Source: Mycteria americana (taxonomy: Eukaryota; Chordata; Aves; Ciconiiformes; Ciconiidae). From it: a DNA stretch of 64,000 bases. Numbering within the stretch: position 1 is the stretch's first letter; every line of letters begins with the position of its first letter. The notes beneath the pieces are model-generated. The model searched no databases. It had not been told where the DNA came from and saw only the letters and a program-made list of their open reading frames with translations. The position numbers were made by a program, and so were the translations under genes. The DNA is taken from the NCBI RefSeq assembly GCF_035582795.1, contig NC_134370.1, positions 31,793,501-31,857,500 on the forward strand, read 5' to 3'. This document shows, piece by piece, positions 43,251-55,016 of this stretch.

Positions 43251-44614
43251 AATTCATGGATTAGGAAATTGTATACAAGTATGTATCTGAAGATAACAGT
43301 TCATCTGCACTTGTGGGGGCCATTCTGGGTATTTCGCCTACAAAACAAAATGGTACATTTTATGTATGAAAGAGTGGTCTCACCACCTGAGCCACTTCTC
43401 AGACTTCAGATCAGATACTGTACTAGATACTGTACTAGATGAGCACTTAGCTCATTATTACTTCATGCACTTTTGTTTAATGATGTAATTTTGGCTTTGG
43501 CACTTTCAGTAAGGCCTTGTATGATCAATGCTGTGTCATTGTCAAAGGAAGAACGGGCCTCCAGCAGGGATTAACTTTGATAGGAGTCTAATTTTTATTT
43601 GTAGTAAAGCTTCAGGCCTGATTCTCTTTAGGCAATGTTTTTTCTTTAACTGTGCTGCTGTTACAGGACTGCCTTTTATTGCATGTTCAAGCCAGCTTGA
43701 CTATCACCATGAAGTATGTAGAGGTGACAGACTAATATTTTTATAAGCTGAAACTATCAAGCAACTCTAGTTATGTTTTTAATCAATTATCTACATAACT
43801 ATTCTGACTATAGGTTGTTTCCTTTTTTTAAAAAAAGGGATAGTCTGAATTTGATAAGCAATCATACTTAGGTTTTTTGGAATTTTTTCAGTCTTTTCCT
43901 TTCAGAGGCTTTCTGAAAATTAGATACTGCCTCAGTGAACAACCGAAGTGAAACTGAACCCAGAAATCATTGGCCAAACCACAGAGGAGCTAGAATGCTG
44001 CTATAAACTTAATCCACTGTCTTAACACACAGCCTTTTTTTTTTTTGTCATCAGGAGGTCTTGAAAGTTTTGAACATATTAGAGTACAACAAAATGGACC
44101 TCAACACAATATTGGATCAAGCACAGTTTTTAACGTTAGTTAAAGTAAGGCTTTTGTCCAGTGGAGTCCCCTTGAAGTGCCAGATGTTATTTATGTAATG
44201 AATATGAATGTTTTTTTTAAAAGACAACTAGTCCCTCCCAGAAACTCATGCTTTTTTTTCTAACTACTTTGTAACTGCATGACATAACCTGGAGAGAAGA
44301 GCAGTTATTAAAAAAAGTTGACCTTTCCAAACCTACTATACTGGTGTATTACTGTTTTCTATGTCATTCAATAGCTTTCCGTAGTTACAATCAGTCTGTG
44401 AATCTTCACAGCACACTTGTTTATTCATTACATGCCTACTGATGTGATACTGTCTGTGAGTTATCCTAAGGGGTTCACTAATACAGCTCGCTCTCTCTTG
44501 AACTCACCTATCAGCAAGGCTTTCAAAGTTGGGTATATTTGGTAAATCATTTCAGGTCTTTACTGTGTCCTCTCAAATTTGTGTGAAGAACTATTCTAGT
44601 AGTTAGCATGGAGC

Positions 44615-44620
44615 AATAAA
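44615..44620 (+). terminator. GLUD1: Distal GLUD1 polyadenylation signal (AATAAA)
   Basis: Canonical AATAAA about 1.54 kb after the stop codon, followed by a TG-rich stretch (cctgtgtgatg) that fits a downstream element. Confidence 0.5.
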
Positions 44621-44640
44621 CCTGTGTGATGCATTTAATT

Positions 44641-47376
44641 AGTGGCTTACTCCATCATATATGCTGATATCTAGGGTTATAAAAGTACTACAGATCACCT
44701 AAGTGCAGTGTATATATACTGGCATTTATTTTTTTAAAAGAATGAGAACCCTTTGAGCATGAAAGAATTACTGTGATGATCAAGGTGTGGATCTCTAAAC
44801 ATGAGATCTGTATCTTGAATCATATTTTTCAGTGTAGTTTTTATGTAAACATTTATTAGATAGTAAAATGAAACTAAGATTGTAACAGTTCAACTCTGAC
44901 AAATTGTAACCTACTTCCACCAAAACCTGGAGGCTAAAACCTCACAAAAATAGTTGTATTACTGAAAAGAGAAAGGATCTTAAAAGCTGAGTTGCATTGT
45001 CTGGCAGCAAAGTTGTTGAAAGCAAAGTACAGTAGCAGTGAGGAGACTTGGTTAATTTACTGTTATGTGTCCGTCCCCCGTCTCCCCTTCTCTCCATCTA
45101 GTAAAGCACCTCTAGTTTGGCTGTGCAAACTTGAAAAATGGAACCCTTTCAGTGTTGGAGCATGTGGAAAGCTGGCATAGATAGCTAACTGGGATATCTT
45201 CTACCTCCTACCCACTTTGGAGGAAAAAAACCCAAAAGCTGCACAATGCCGCAACTCCTCAATTCATTAGAATCTTATATTCTTGTACACCCACATGTTA
45301 ACACTTCTTTTCCCAGGATGTCTTGAAAGAAAGCAGACCTATCACCAGGTATGTTTTTACCAAAACCAGAGATAAGCCCTTAAGGTTGACTGGATTTCAT
45401 CTCAGCCAACTTGATTGCAATAGTTACTGACCTCTTGTTAATAGAGTTAGTGTTGAAGACCTGTGAGGCACAAATCTGAGCATATCCAAAGGCGATGGAG
45501 AACTTGGGGTACTTTTGATCAAAGAGTTAAGATTCTTGAGGAGATTGATGCTTGGAGTCTGACTTAAGGTTACAGCACATCAGCTGATTTGCCCTTTGGT
45601 TGCAGCTAAACAGAAGAACCAAACTGCATCAGTGAATCCAGACTTCTTGTGATAGATAGCCTATTCTGCAACGGTCTTGTATGTTAAAGCTACACTGGTG
45701 CTGAGCATTGTTGAGCTCAGTCCTAATGTGATCAGGCAGTTAAGAAAAAAAAAATTTTGTAGCGTATACCTCTCAAGACCTCACAACAGCAACGGAGAGA
45801 AGAAAGTGTAAAATTTCACACAGTTGCTGTGAGTTAATGTGGTTTTAGAGGCTTGGGTGCAAAGCAGCTATAGCCTTTTCTTAGCCCCTAGCCACAGTAG
45901 GAGAAAGCAGTCACTCTTTGGGATGTAGGTTATATTTATAACTGTACTGGTTTTTTTTTTTTTTACTGTAACTTAAATCAGTTACAGTAACTTCAAAAAG
46001 TTACTGTAACTTTTACTGTAACTTCAAGACCAAAATTCTTGGTGAATGCTCCTCTCCTTATATATACATACCTACACACACAAGTTTTATCTTCCAGCTA
46101 ACAACATTGTCACTGCTTGTATTCACTTACATGCCACTAGACATTCACCAAGAAACTTGCTAGATTGTTTGGCAGGGAGCCAGTCAATACCTGAAGTTAG
46201 ATTTAAGCACAGATTTGAACCTGCTCTGGACCACGCCTACTACCTAGAGTAAAACACATCCTTACCATAGCAGGTCTTCGTAATCTCTCATGCAGTATTA
46301 AGTGCTGATTATGTAGATAGTTTGTATTGAATAGTGGCTCAGTAAGTACTCTGAAGCTGCAAGCGCATTTCATAAGGACGACAACTACAGTGTTTGGAGT
46401 TACATGCCTCCTGCAAACTACTAAATGCAAAAATATCTCTGTTATACAGAAGAGCAAGTAGAACAATAATTTTTTCATCCCAGCAAAGAACTCAGACCTA
46501 CATCTGTTTTCATTGATGGCAACTGTCACCATCAGGAAGAAGTGTTGGAGCAATAGTAATTCTTGCTGTGATTCCAAGATGCCAGGTAAGTGACCTCTAA
46601 ATTACTCTGTTAGTAATTGCTGAGTCTGTAATACCAGACTCCTTACTCATTGCAGCAGTAAGTCATTTCTTCCCTTCTCACTTTTAAGTTCATGTGCATG
46701 CAGGGTTTTTTGTTTGGTTTTTTACAGCCCAGACTTGGTCAGTTCTCATTCTTCCAGCTCCTGCTTGATTACTGTCCATCTGTGTGTTTGACGGGAGCCC
46801 TGCAAGTGTGGTAAACAACTCCGTTGCCATACTGTGTGCTGCATTACACATCAATACTTTGCTGTGCAGAGCTGTTGAAGTCGTACCAACAATCCAGCTC
46901 AGGCAGCATTAAGCAGTTCAGTGGTGAGCTAAGTGCTCTGCTGGCAGTAATGCCTTGTTCTACTGTCAGCATTAGCTTGAGTGTCACAGTGCTCTTTTAC
47001 CGTGGTTATGTATACCTTAAACACACTTGAGTCTTCACCAGCACAGTATCTAATTGCAATTTTACAGATAAGACCAGAAGTACGAGCACAGTCACAGAAG
47101 CACACAGGTGTTTGCCTTGATTTGTAATGGCCGTTTAGGTGCTCAGCTTGTGCGACTTGCACACACGTGATCCTGAGTTACACTCAGTGACAAAATGGGA
47201 GAGAGACCAAGTCTCAAGTCCTTGGCTTTACACTGTGCCCACTCTGAGCCATCCCTTAGCGGCTCTGTGAAGTAATCCAGTCTTTCTAGACCAGTGATTG
47301 TAAATGTTTTTTTAATATGTGTAATCAAAGGATTCCTAAGGAATACATGCAAGACAGGTAGAGTATAAGTATTTTC
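44641..47376. other. Intergenic region between GLUD1 and the FAM25-like gene
   Basis: The two genes are convergent here. No gene or exon is recognised. A cluster of palindromic TTACTGTAAC copies lies at 45963-46024. Confidence 0.7.
45963..46024. repeat. Cluster of four palindromic TTACWGTAACTT units
   Basis: Copies begin at 45963, 45982, 46001 and 46013. The core GTTACWGTAAC is self-complementary, so the cluster can form alternative hairpins. It follows a T run at 45951-45964. Confidence 0.85.
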
Positions 47377-47382
47377 TTTATT
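47377..47382 (-). terminator. Polyadenylation signal of the FAM25-like gene
   Basis: AATAAA on the minus strand, 61 bases after the stop codon. Confidence 0.6.
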
Positions 47383-47442
47383 TAAGAGTACATGTATTAG
47401 AAACTTGTTTACAAAAATTTCAGTGGTGTTACATTTTTATCT

Positions 47443-47540
47443 TCATTGTCCAAAGCTTTTGCCCCATGAAGTTGCTTGATTCACTACATTTTTTACAGCT
47501 TTTTCACCGGTTTCAGCAACTTTGTGGACTTCATCAAGAG
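47443..47540 (-). CDS. FAM25A: FAM25-like exon 3 and stop
   Basis: Codes ALDEVHKVAETGEKAVKNVV then NQATSWGKSFGQ and TGA; acceptor tgttttaaaag, separated from exon 2 by a 151-base intron. Confidence 0.75.
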
Positions 47541-50500
47541 CTTTTAAAACAGAAAAACAAAGGTAACTGTAGCATCACTGCAATACCTTTCCCTTTCCCG
47601 CCCAGTGTGGGACAAGGGGCAAGGTAGGGTTGGGGGACTTATCTGGGATTTCACTGAAATGGCATTGAAATAAACAGAAACATTACCGTACCTTTCTGAG
47701 CAGCATCCTTAGCCTGTTCCACTGTTTGCTGCACAGTCTGGTCCACTGTGTTAACTGGAATTAGGAGAAAAACAAGTGTAAATTGAACAGCCTTTACCCT
47801 TCCCCTAAACTCGGTAATCACATTTTAGAAGGGTCTGCTAAATATTTCAGGGCTAGAATATGAAAAGTTATTCTATAAGGATGGTCACCGTGGTCTACTG
47901 GGAGAGAGATGCTATTAGGAAGCTGGCTGTAGTCCCCCACGTTATCACGTGTCTTGGCACAGATGAAGATTATGAAAGTTACAATCTGTGTCACCTACAG
48001 TATCAGGAAACAAACCCTAGTAGAGAATCAGGTGCAATGAAAGCTTCCTTTTACTGAGCCTGGCTAGGATCTGCAGAGGGCAGGCTTGGGCGGTTTGGTT
48101 GGTAAAGATTCTCCCAGCTGCATAAAGCTTGATGCTCCCTGTCTGAAGCAGCATGCTGTAAGAGCAGCACATCGAAATGTAGTGAATAGTCTAACACTTT
48201 CTCTTGTAGTTAGAGAAAATTTTATTCTATAAGAGACCAGACTAGTTTTAAAGGCATGGATATGTTCAATAGAGGAGACTTATTGAGACATGAAGAGCAA
48301 GAAAAGGTATTGTCTTATAGTGGAGGAACTGTAGCCTAGAAAATAGCGATAAATATTGGGATGATTGGCCTCCAATAGCTATGATTGGGGAAGCCTTGCT
48401 CACAAGAGTCAAATAAAAGTTTGGGGCAAATGGCCTTCAGTTGAACCTGTATTTGTTTCATTCCTCCTGGCTCCAAATACTACCTTTTAATAAACATTGA
48501 TGTGTTCTGCACAACAGACACTGAAGGGGGGGCTGACTGAGCATTCCTCCACCGAGATTCTTCATGGACATTGCATGAGGGAGAAGTGCTGAGGTGAGGA
48601 AGGACATTTAAGTGGACTGGGAGTGTCTAAAACTTCAAAGGTCTCCAGGCTTGGATTGAATGGCTCTTCAACAGTAGTTGTTTTGTTAAGTGTCTTGTAA
48701 AAACCGTGGCCTGTTTCACCTTGGGTTTGTAGGACACTTTCTACTGCTTAAAAGACATGCTAATTATCATCATGCATCATCTTTTGCTGCAGTTTCCTAA
48801 CATGAGTGATGTACACTGCTCATAAGGTATGGTTAAGGAAAGTGCTTCCCGTAGCAAGCTTAGGTCACAGCTGATTTCATGGCTCCTTTTAGGAACCATG
48901 GGGTAGGTGCTAATTTAAATACTTGCAAAGCCCAGTTGTGCCACTCTGCACTGAGCAATGTCCCATGGGACTGCGCCTTCAGGGCATGCACAGGCACAAC
49001 AGAAGTAGTTCAGAGACAAGGTAATTAATAGTTGTACAGCCACCAGTTGGGCAGTCTTGTTCTAGTTAAAAACTAGCAGAAAATCCCCCTTTGTTTTAAT
49101 TTAAATGGGGATTTGGAGGGTACTTCTATTTATAGTACTCCCAGGAGTAGGTGCAGTACTGACACTGATGCGACAGGAGTTCAGCATTACACGCTGTGTA
49201 TTTACTGACTGCCATCAAGGTACATGCTGATGGCACAGAAGTAAGTGGCCAAAGTCAGGCCAGTGCCTGGGAGCTCCTGTTGTTGTTCCAGGATCCAACT
49301 CCAGCTGAAAGGGCTGTGCTGTGGCACAGGACTTGCTGGGAAGATGTCTGCAGGGTGCAGGCAAAGAGCCTCAGCCTTGCTGCTGTCTGAAGAACTGGTT
49401 CAGCTTCCAGTGCTTGGGAGAGAAGGGGGAGGACTGCTGCTACTATTTAAAAACTTTGCTCTTGGAGTTTGCTGACTCCTAAACACTTAGTTCAATCAGG
49501 TGAAAACACTTAGTTCAATCAGCTGAACATTGAGATTACTACTCGGGTCCTTCAAGATGGCAAATACCACTTCTAAAACATCCACATCAGTCTTCTAGCA
49601 TAAGAAGCCATAGATAATGTTTCCGCAATGTTAAAAAAAAACCATTAGGAGCATCAAAAAACCCACAGAAATATGCACTTCTGGGGCTGCTGTACAGCAA
49701 AAGCAAAATAGAAGAAATCATTTGAAAAGAAAAATGGATGGTTACCCCCCAGTTGCCCACGTCCTGGTGTTTCTCCTTCATGCTTCAGCATAAAAATAGT
49801 TTCAAGAATCAATAGTTTCAAGAATAGTTTTAAGAATCAACTTTGGAAAAGGGGGCAGTGGGTGTGGGATTAGGCATCTTTCATCTTCCTAGCAAACTGA
49901 ACCAAGAATAGATGTAGTAGTAGGTAGTAGTACTACAAATAAGTAGTAGGCTTTCCACTTGCTTCACTGGGCACATAACCTGCAAGTCATATTTCTACTG
50001 CATTTGAAGTCACAGACAAAATGTCTGGTTTTGAGGGTTTACCTAAATGTCATGTAAAGAAATACGAAACAGCCTCCACTGCTCAAGCATTATATAAGCA
50101 CAAATATTTCAGGAATTGCACCAGTACAGATCTCTGCGTTAAAGCTTCACTAACAATGGCTCATCTGAGTGGCACGTTATTTAAATTCAGGGGCGATTCT
50201 GCAAGCCTCTTCACAGGAGTAAACTTGACTCAGGCACCCTGAGCCCCTGCAACTGCACTTCGGCTTTCGGTGGGGTGAGTGGCTGCAGTACCATGGGGCT
50301 GGAGCACGGACAGCAGAGCAGAGCTGACTTCACTGCGTGTATTTGTGCAGCACTGAGCAGATCAAAGACCTCAGAGCTTCAGGAAACTAATCACTACACT
50401 ATTACAAAACTCATATTTATCATGGCGGTTCACGTTAGAAAACAAAGCCCTAAATAAGCAGCCTTGCCTCCCCTCTTGGCTTTCTGCTGTCCTCTTCTCT

Positions 50501-50822
50501 CTTCAGCGCATCATCTAGACACCCGCACAGTAAAAGCCAGAGTGGGAGAAGTTGTGGGAAACCAGTAGTTAATATCGGTCCTTCATTTACTATAGTGTTA
50601 GAGGGTTTGGAGATTACAGGACGTACTGACCGCACGACAGCATCTCTAGAGTTCATGCCCGAGGGACAGATTTGCTCCCAGCTGCAGGGGTGGGAGCAGG
50701 GCACATACTTTACACCCAAGGCACAGGAGGAGGGAAAGCAGCCATTTGTATTTACCTGCCACCTGTGCAGCACTTTCAGCTTGTTGCGTGGCTTCCTTGG
50801 CAAGCTTCCCAATCGTGAACAT
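47443..50822 (-). CDS. FAM25A: FAM25-like small helical protein (3 exons, complete)
   Basis: Exons on the minus strand are 50756-50822, 47692-47754 and 47443-47540, giving 228 nt and 75 residues plus TGA; introns are GT-AG. The protein starts MFTIGKLAKEATQQAESAAQ, continues NTVDQTVQQTVEQAKDAAQK, and ends NQATSWGKSFGQ. It has no signal peptide or membrane segment and should be one long amphipathic helix. Human FAM25 begins with a GKLA motif, contains a similar Val/Glu/Lys helix (AVEEVVKEVV) and ends LDKLGQ, and FAM25A lies between ADIRF and GLUD1 in human. Those facts support orthology, though identity is low and an extra ADIRF paralogue is the alternative. Function unknown. A TATA box 93 bases before the ATG and an AATAAA at 47377-47382 frame the unit. 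Confidence 0.75.
47692..47754 (-). CDS. FAM25A: FAM25-like exon 2 (63 nt)
   Basis: Completes codon 23 (Val) and codes NTVDQTVQQTVEQAKDAAQK; acceptor aattccag, donor AAAG|GTACGG. Length and phases (1-1) equal those of the ADIRF-like exon 2. Confidence 0.78.
49481..49526. repeat. 23-bp tandem duplication
   Basis: aaacacttagttcaatcagg and aaacacttagttcaatcagc are adjacent at 49481 and 49504. Confidence 0.85.
49798..49842. repeat. Imperfect short tandem repeat (agtttcaagaatca)
   Basis: Three partial copies of agttt(c/t)aagaat are adjacent. Confidence 0.75.
50756..50822 (-). CDS. FAM25A: FAM25-like exon 1
   Basis: Codes for residues 1-22 (MFTIGKLAKEATQQAESAAQ, VA) and one base of codon 23; donor GCAG|GTAAAT. 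The ATG has G at -3. Confidence 0.75.
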
Positions 50823-50907
50823 GGCTGCGCTCAGTCGTCTCTCTCCACAGAGGATGGGTGCGTGAATCCTAAACTCGGTTCTGTTACAATGTTCAGCAAA
50901 GTGCAGC

Positions 50908-50915
50908 TTTTTATA
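50908..50915 (-). promoter_or_regulatory. TATA box of the FAM25-like gene
   Basis: TATAAAAA on the minus strand, 86-93 bases upstream of the ATG. This predicts transcription start near 50880 and a 5' leader of roughly 60 bases. Confidence 0.65.
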
Positions 50916-53319
50916 GACAAAGCAGGACTCCTCCCAGTAGTTAGAGGGCAAATGCAAACTAGAACAGGGAAAAGCCATGAGCCCTTGTTGGGTGATTAAT
51001 ATACAAGGCATAAAAGGGCAAAGAGACATTAGTGCTTATTATGTTTTCCCCCAGAGAGAGGGTGTGGATTAATCAGCAGAAGTTTTCCATAGCCCAGGAA
51101 TGAAAGCTTTGTTTTTCCATATTGAGGAGTTGGTAAACAGTGTGCGTGCCACAGCTGTCCCGACCAAAGGCTCCTGAGCTGGTGCCACGGGGGGAGATAC
51201 AGGCAGGCACAGCCCGTTGGGAACCGGGCAGAAAAACATTGCATCGCAAAACACTCAGCTGTGGCATTGCTTAAATCAACTCTGGCATTTCAAAACCTTA
51301 CATAGAAAAGTATCCAGTTTCAGATGATTCTTGCCCACATTTCTTTTCTCCCCTGTGGGACTTAAAATTCATGGCTATAAAAAGAAATGGGAGGAGCTAA
51401 CCCTGCTTTTTAAAGTATCTGATGAAATCTTTGTTGTGTTAGACGAAGCTAATAATTTCATGGTGTGTCATAATTAACATTTTAACCCCTTGTTTCCAAT
51501 GCCCGGCTCAGGAGAGTGAAGAGAGAAAGTTTGTGTCCTTGCCCTCTGTCCCCACAGTGAACACTCGCAGGACCCAGCACAGCCTCCGGGGCCTTGGGCA
51601 TCAGGCGTGGGCTGGTGGGGTGCAGCCCCAAGCCTGCGCCTGCCCTTACCAGGGGCCAGGCAGCGCTGAGCTGCAACACCGGGCTCACACCACCTGCCCC
51701 GAGCAACAAAAAGCTGAGCTGCCACCTTGTTCCCCGCACCAGAGCCCGCGGGGTGGGATGTGGCACGGGGCCAGCCCGCGTGCAGCACTGCGGGACCGTG
51801 GGAGGCAGGCTGCCACGCACGCGGTGCCCACGCCAGCCGGGTTCCTCTCACAGGACTCCTATATGCCGTCCAGCCAGCCAGGAGCTGCTCTCACCCCAAA
51901 CGACCAGGCTTATTTTTTTTCTGGCATCACCTGCTTTCTAGTAGAACTACTTTTGTGCCTTTTCACACAGCGGACAGGAGCTTTTGCTCTGTTGAGCAAA
52001 TAATTGTTGCTGAAAAGAGGGAAAAAAAGTGTAACCCACTGCAGAACAAGGGCTTTATTCATCAATCTGGTCTTCTGGCTACAGTTACTGCTACAGCAGG
52101 CTCTAGGAATACCTCCCCTGATCCCACATGTGTCACTTCATGAACAACAAACAGTTCCTCTACAGTGTCCCTTCCAGCATTACAGCAAAAGTTCTGTTTT
52201 CTTCCAACCGTTGCAGTTTCTTACTGACCACAAAGTCCTACTATATGTCAATTAAATATGATGTGGAGGGTTTTCTGGGGGTGGGGAGGAGCTTCTCTGC
52301 ATCATTTTGTCTTCTGACAGCAGTGGAGGGATTACTCACCATATCTGAAAGCAAATTCTACCAGAATATGCTCACAAAAACCAGAAGGAAAGTCACAATT
52401 TTGGTTTAAATTCATGTCTTCCTTGACGTCAAGTCAAGGGGCGTGGGCAAAGTTCAGAACTGACCTGCGACGCAGGAAAGACCCTGAAATATTTCAGATA
52501 ACTCAGAGCAGCATTTGACCCATGGAAATTTATTGCACGGCGGCCGGGCAGCAAAATGCACCCGTTGTTGCCTGTAACATCCTCAATTACCCATGGCTGG
52601 CTTTGCTTGCAGGAAGCAGCAGTTTCCTAGTCCTGCTCAGCTGCTGCTCCAGTTACCAACAGGGAGAGATGTGCAAAGACAGCGAGACTCGGTGTCAGCA
52701 ACAGGCGTGTGTATTTGGCGAGGTGACTGTTTACAGTGTAAAGAGACACCAGAAATACCCCTCTTCATCCTATCCTAATTGCAACGTGAAGGACAGTTCC
52801 TTCTCTCCCACACTGCAAATACAACTCTTTTCAAAAGCCACATCATCACTAGCTCATGACCGACTTTCACAAGAGCAAATCAGTACAGCACCAGCACTGA
52901 TGCTTTGACTTGCCCATGAACGCGAGTGCAGAAATAAAATTACAGAAACAATCCTATTTATATTACACTGACGCACTGCAGGTACATATTGAATTATAAC
53001 GCCAGAGAGTACGTGCCATTGCAACACTCCCTACGAACAGGTGAAGGTGGTGTTTGCCTCACAGGCATAAAAACATACCGCATTAAAACATACCACAGTT
53101 TTCAAATATAAAAAGGACCAATTTTCTGTCACTACATACAGACTAAAACCATTGAAGACCAGTGAAGAGGTGTAGTTAGTTCTCTGCAGGCACCAGGATT
53201 TTCATCACTCGTGTTTAAACTGACATTAGATTGCATTCAGTGCCATAGGTTTTGCCATCCGTCATTGCAGCAACACGCCTCGGTAACCGCATTTACTAAC
53301 TTCACGTAAGGACAGGCAG

Positions 53320-54110
53320 TGCAGGTGCGTAGCACCGTGGCTTTCTATAACACGAGCTGCCCCTCCGTGCCGCTGCCGCTACTTCTCCTCTTCTCGGCTC
53401 CCTCAGCCACCCCCAGCCCAGCGACACGTCCCAGGGAACTTCGCTTGGTAGCGCAGCGGGGCTAACGGGAGCGGGGCCTCAGCCCCCGCCGCCGCCGCGG
53501 GGCTCATCTCCGTGCCCCCACGCCTTGCTCCCCTCCCTGTGCCCGGCTGATCACACGGCCAAAGCCCAGGACTGCCGCTCAGCCCAAGCAAGGCCATGAC
53601 AGCTTGCTGAAAACGGGGATTAAAGCTGCCGAGGCGTAAGCACGTCCACGTCCTAAGCTCAGCCACCAGCCAACGCAGGCAAACACAGAGAGCTCCAGAG
53701 CAGAGACAAAACCCAGCGTCCTTTGCCACAGGCGCAGGACAGACCCCCCAGCCCAGCTGAACACCACCGCCTGCCAGCACCGAGCACCCGGAGCTGTCTC
53801 AGCCTCTCCCACGGGGTCCCACACGGCCACAGCACCCGGGGGCGGGGGACGCAGAAATCACAGCAACCGTGGCACCGACACGATGTGCCACCTCCTTCCC
53901 TCCTCCTGCAAAGCGCGCAGCTGCCCGCTCCTACCTGCCCGCCATGCCTGCAGCCAGCAGCTCCCCCCAGGCCCCTCCCGCAGCCCCTTTACAGCCTCCC
54001 CGGCCCCTGCCCCGGCCCCCGTGCGGGCAGGATTCGGGGAAGGGCCCCTCTCACCCAGCCCAGCCCAGCCCTGCCTGCAGCAGGGCCCTTATTTGCCAAA
54101 CCTGGCAAGG
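53320..54110. other. GC-rich island in the FAM25/ADIRF interval
   Basis: About 0.8 kb rich in G and C with clustered CpG in its left part (around 53360-53560, including a gccgccgccg run). It may be a regulatory island or an unannotated promoter; no exon is identifiable. Confidence 0.45.
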
Positions 54111-54998
54111 TTTCAAGTGAAGGGACTATCTGTGCCATTGGTAGGAGATGAATTTAAAACATGAAAGGAAGGTTGCTTTTGTCCTGTGGGCAGCAAATCC
54201 CAGTGAACCCGCTGCCACCACAGGCTATGGGAGCAGACAGTGCTGGCAGCTCCAAAAAGAAGCTGGACAACATCACGGACAATAGATCCGTTCATAACCG
54301 GAGACTCCAGGGAGCGGCTGGGATATACCCTCCAACACTGGTAATCCAGCAATCGTGGTTGCTCGAGAGTATGAGGGGACCGGTGCAGACAGTGGCCCGG
54401 CCTGCCGAGGCTCCCCAAGTCACCCGTCCTATTGCTGTTGTTCCCTGCTGCTGCTGCTGCTCTTGGGGAAGGAGAGAGGCTGGGGGGGTCACCTGACATT
54501 TTTCGGGTCGTGGCGTAATGGCATAACACAGTCAAAGCCTGCAGCCAAGAGGATAGCTTCACCCACAGCACGTATCAGTGGTATGTGGAGAATAGCATCC
54601 AATGCAGCAACAGCTTACTCAACTTTATGTTTCTTGGTGTTACGTTTAGGAAAGCGAGTTTCTTTCTGCAGCCATGCTGCCCCATGTCATGGTGAGCGGT
54701 TTCTCCATGGTATCCTCACGAAGCAGCGGGTTGTTCCTGCACCCGTGCCCCTCGAGCCCGGGCACTGCCTCAGCTGCAGCTCCTCCCTGGCACCCGCTGG
54801 CTTCCTGCAGCAGCCACCCCTGTCCTGCCTGTGTCCTGCCCATGTCCCTTCCCTCAGCCCCAGGTCCCCAAGCTGCGGCTGTGCCAGGAAAGCCCCTGCA
54901 GCAGCCCCGCAGCCCATGGAGGGCCAAGAGGACCCTGTGGGGTCTGGGGCCAGGGACACGGGCTGTGCCACAGGGGCAAACAAGAACCTGATTAACTG

Positions 54999-55016
54999 AA
55001 AAAAAAAAAAAAAAAA
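54999..55016 (+). repeat. 18-base adenine run
   Basis: A uniform A run follows ctgattaactg. It could be the tail of a retroposed sequence or a simple homopolymer. Confidence 0.8.

Larger units (their letters stand above)
43077..44640 (+). other. GLUD1: GLUD1 3' untranslated region
   Basis: AT-rich non-coding sequence after the stop codon. Two AATAAA hexamers (43245 and 44615) suggest a short 3' UTR of about 190 nt and a long one of about 1.55 kb. A 12-bp unit AGATACTGTACT is tandemly duplicated at 43413-43436. The end is inferred from the distal signal, not observed. Confidence 0.6.
47755..50755 (-). other. FAM25-like intron 1 (3.0 kb)
   Basis: No exon is recognised. It contains a 23-bp direct repeat (49481-49526), repeats of agtttcaagaatca at 49798-49842, and a TAG-rich triplet tract at 49913-49950. 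Confidence 0.7.

Noticed and set aside
51474-52143. Overlapping open frames on both strands at 51.5-52.1 kb
   Set aside because: Several frames are open at once in GC-rich DNA with Pro/Ala/Arg composition and no conserved motif; they look compositional.
54490-54540. tRNA A-box-like sequence (tggcgtaatggc)
   Set aside because: No B box or cloverleaf partner follows at the right distance.
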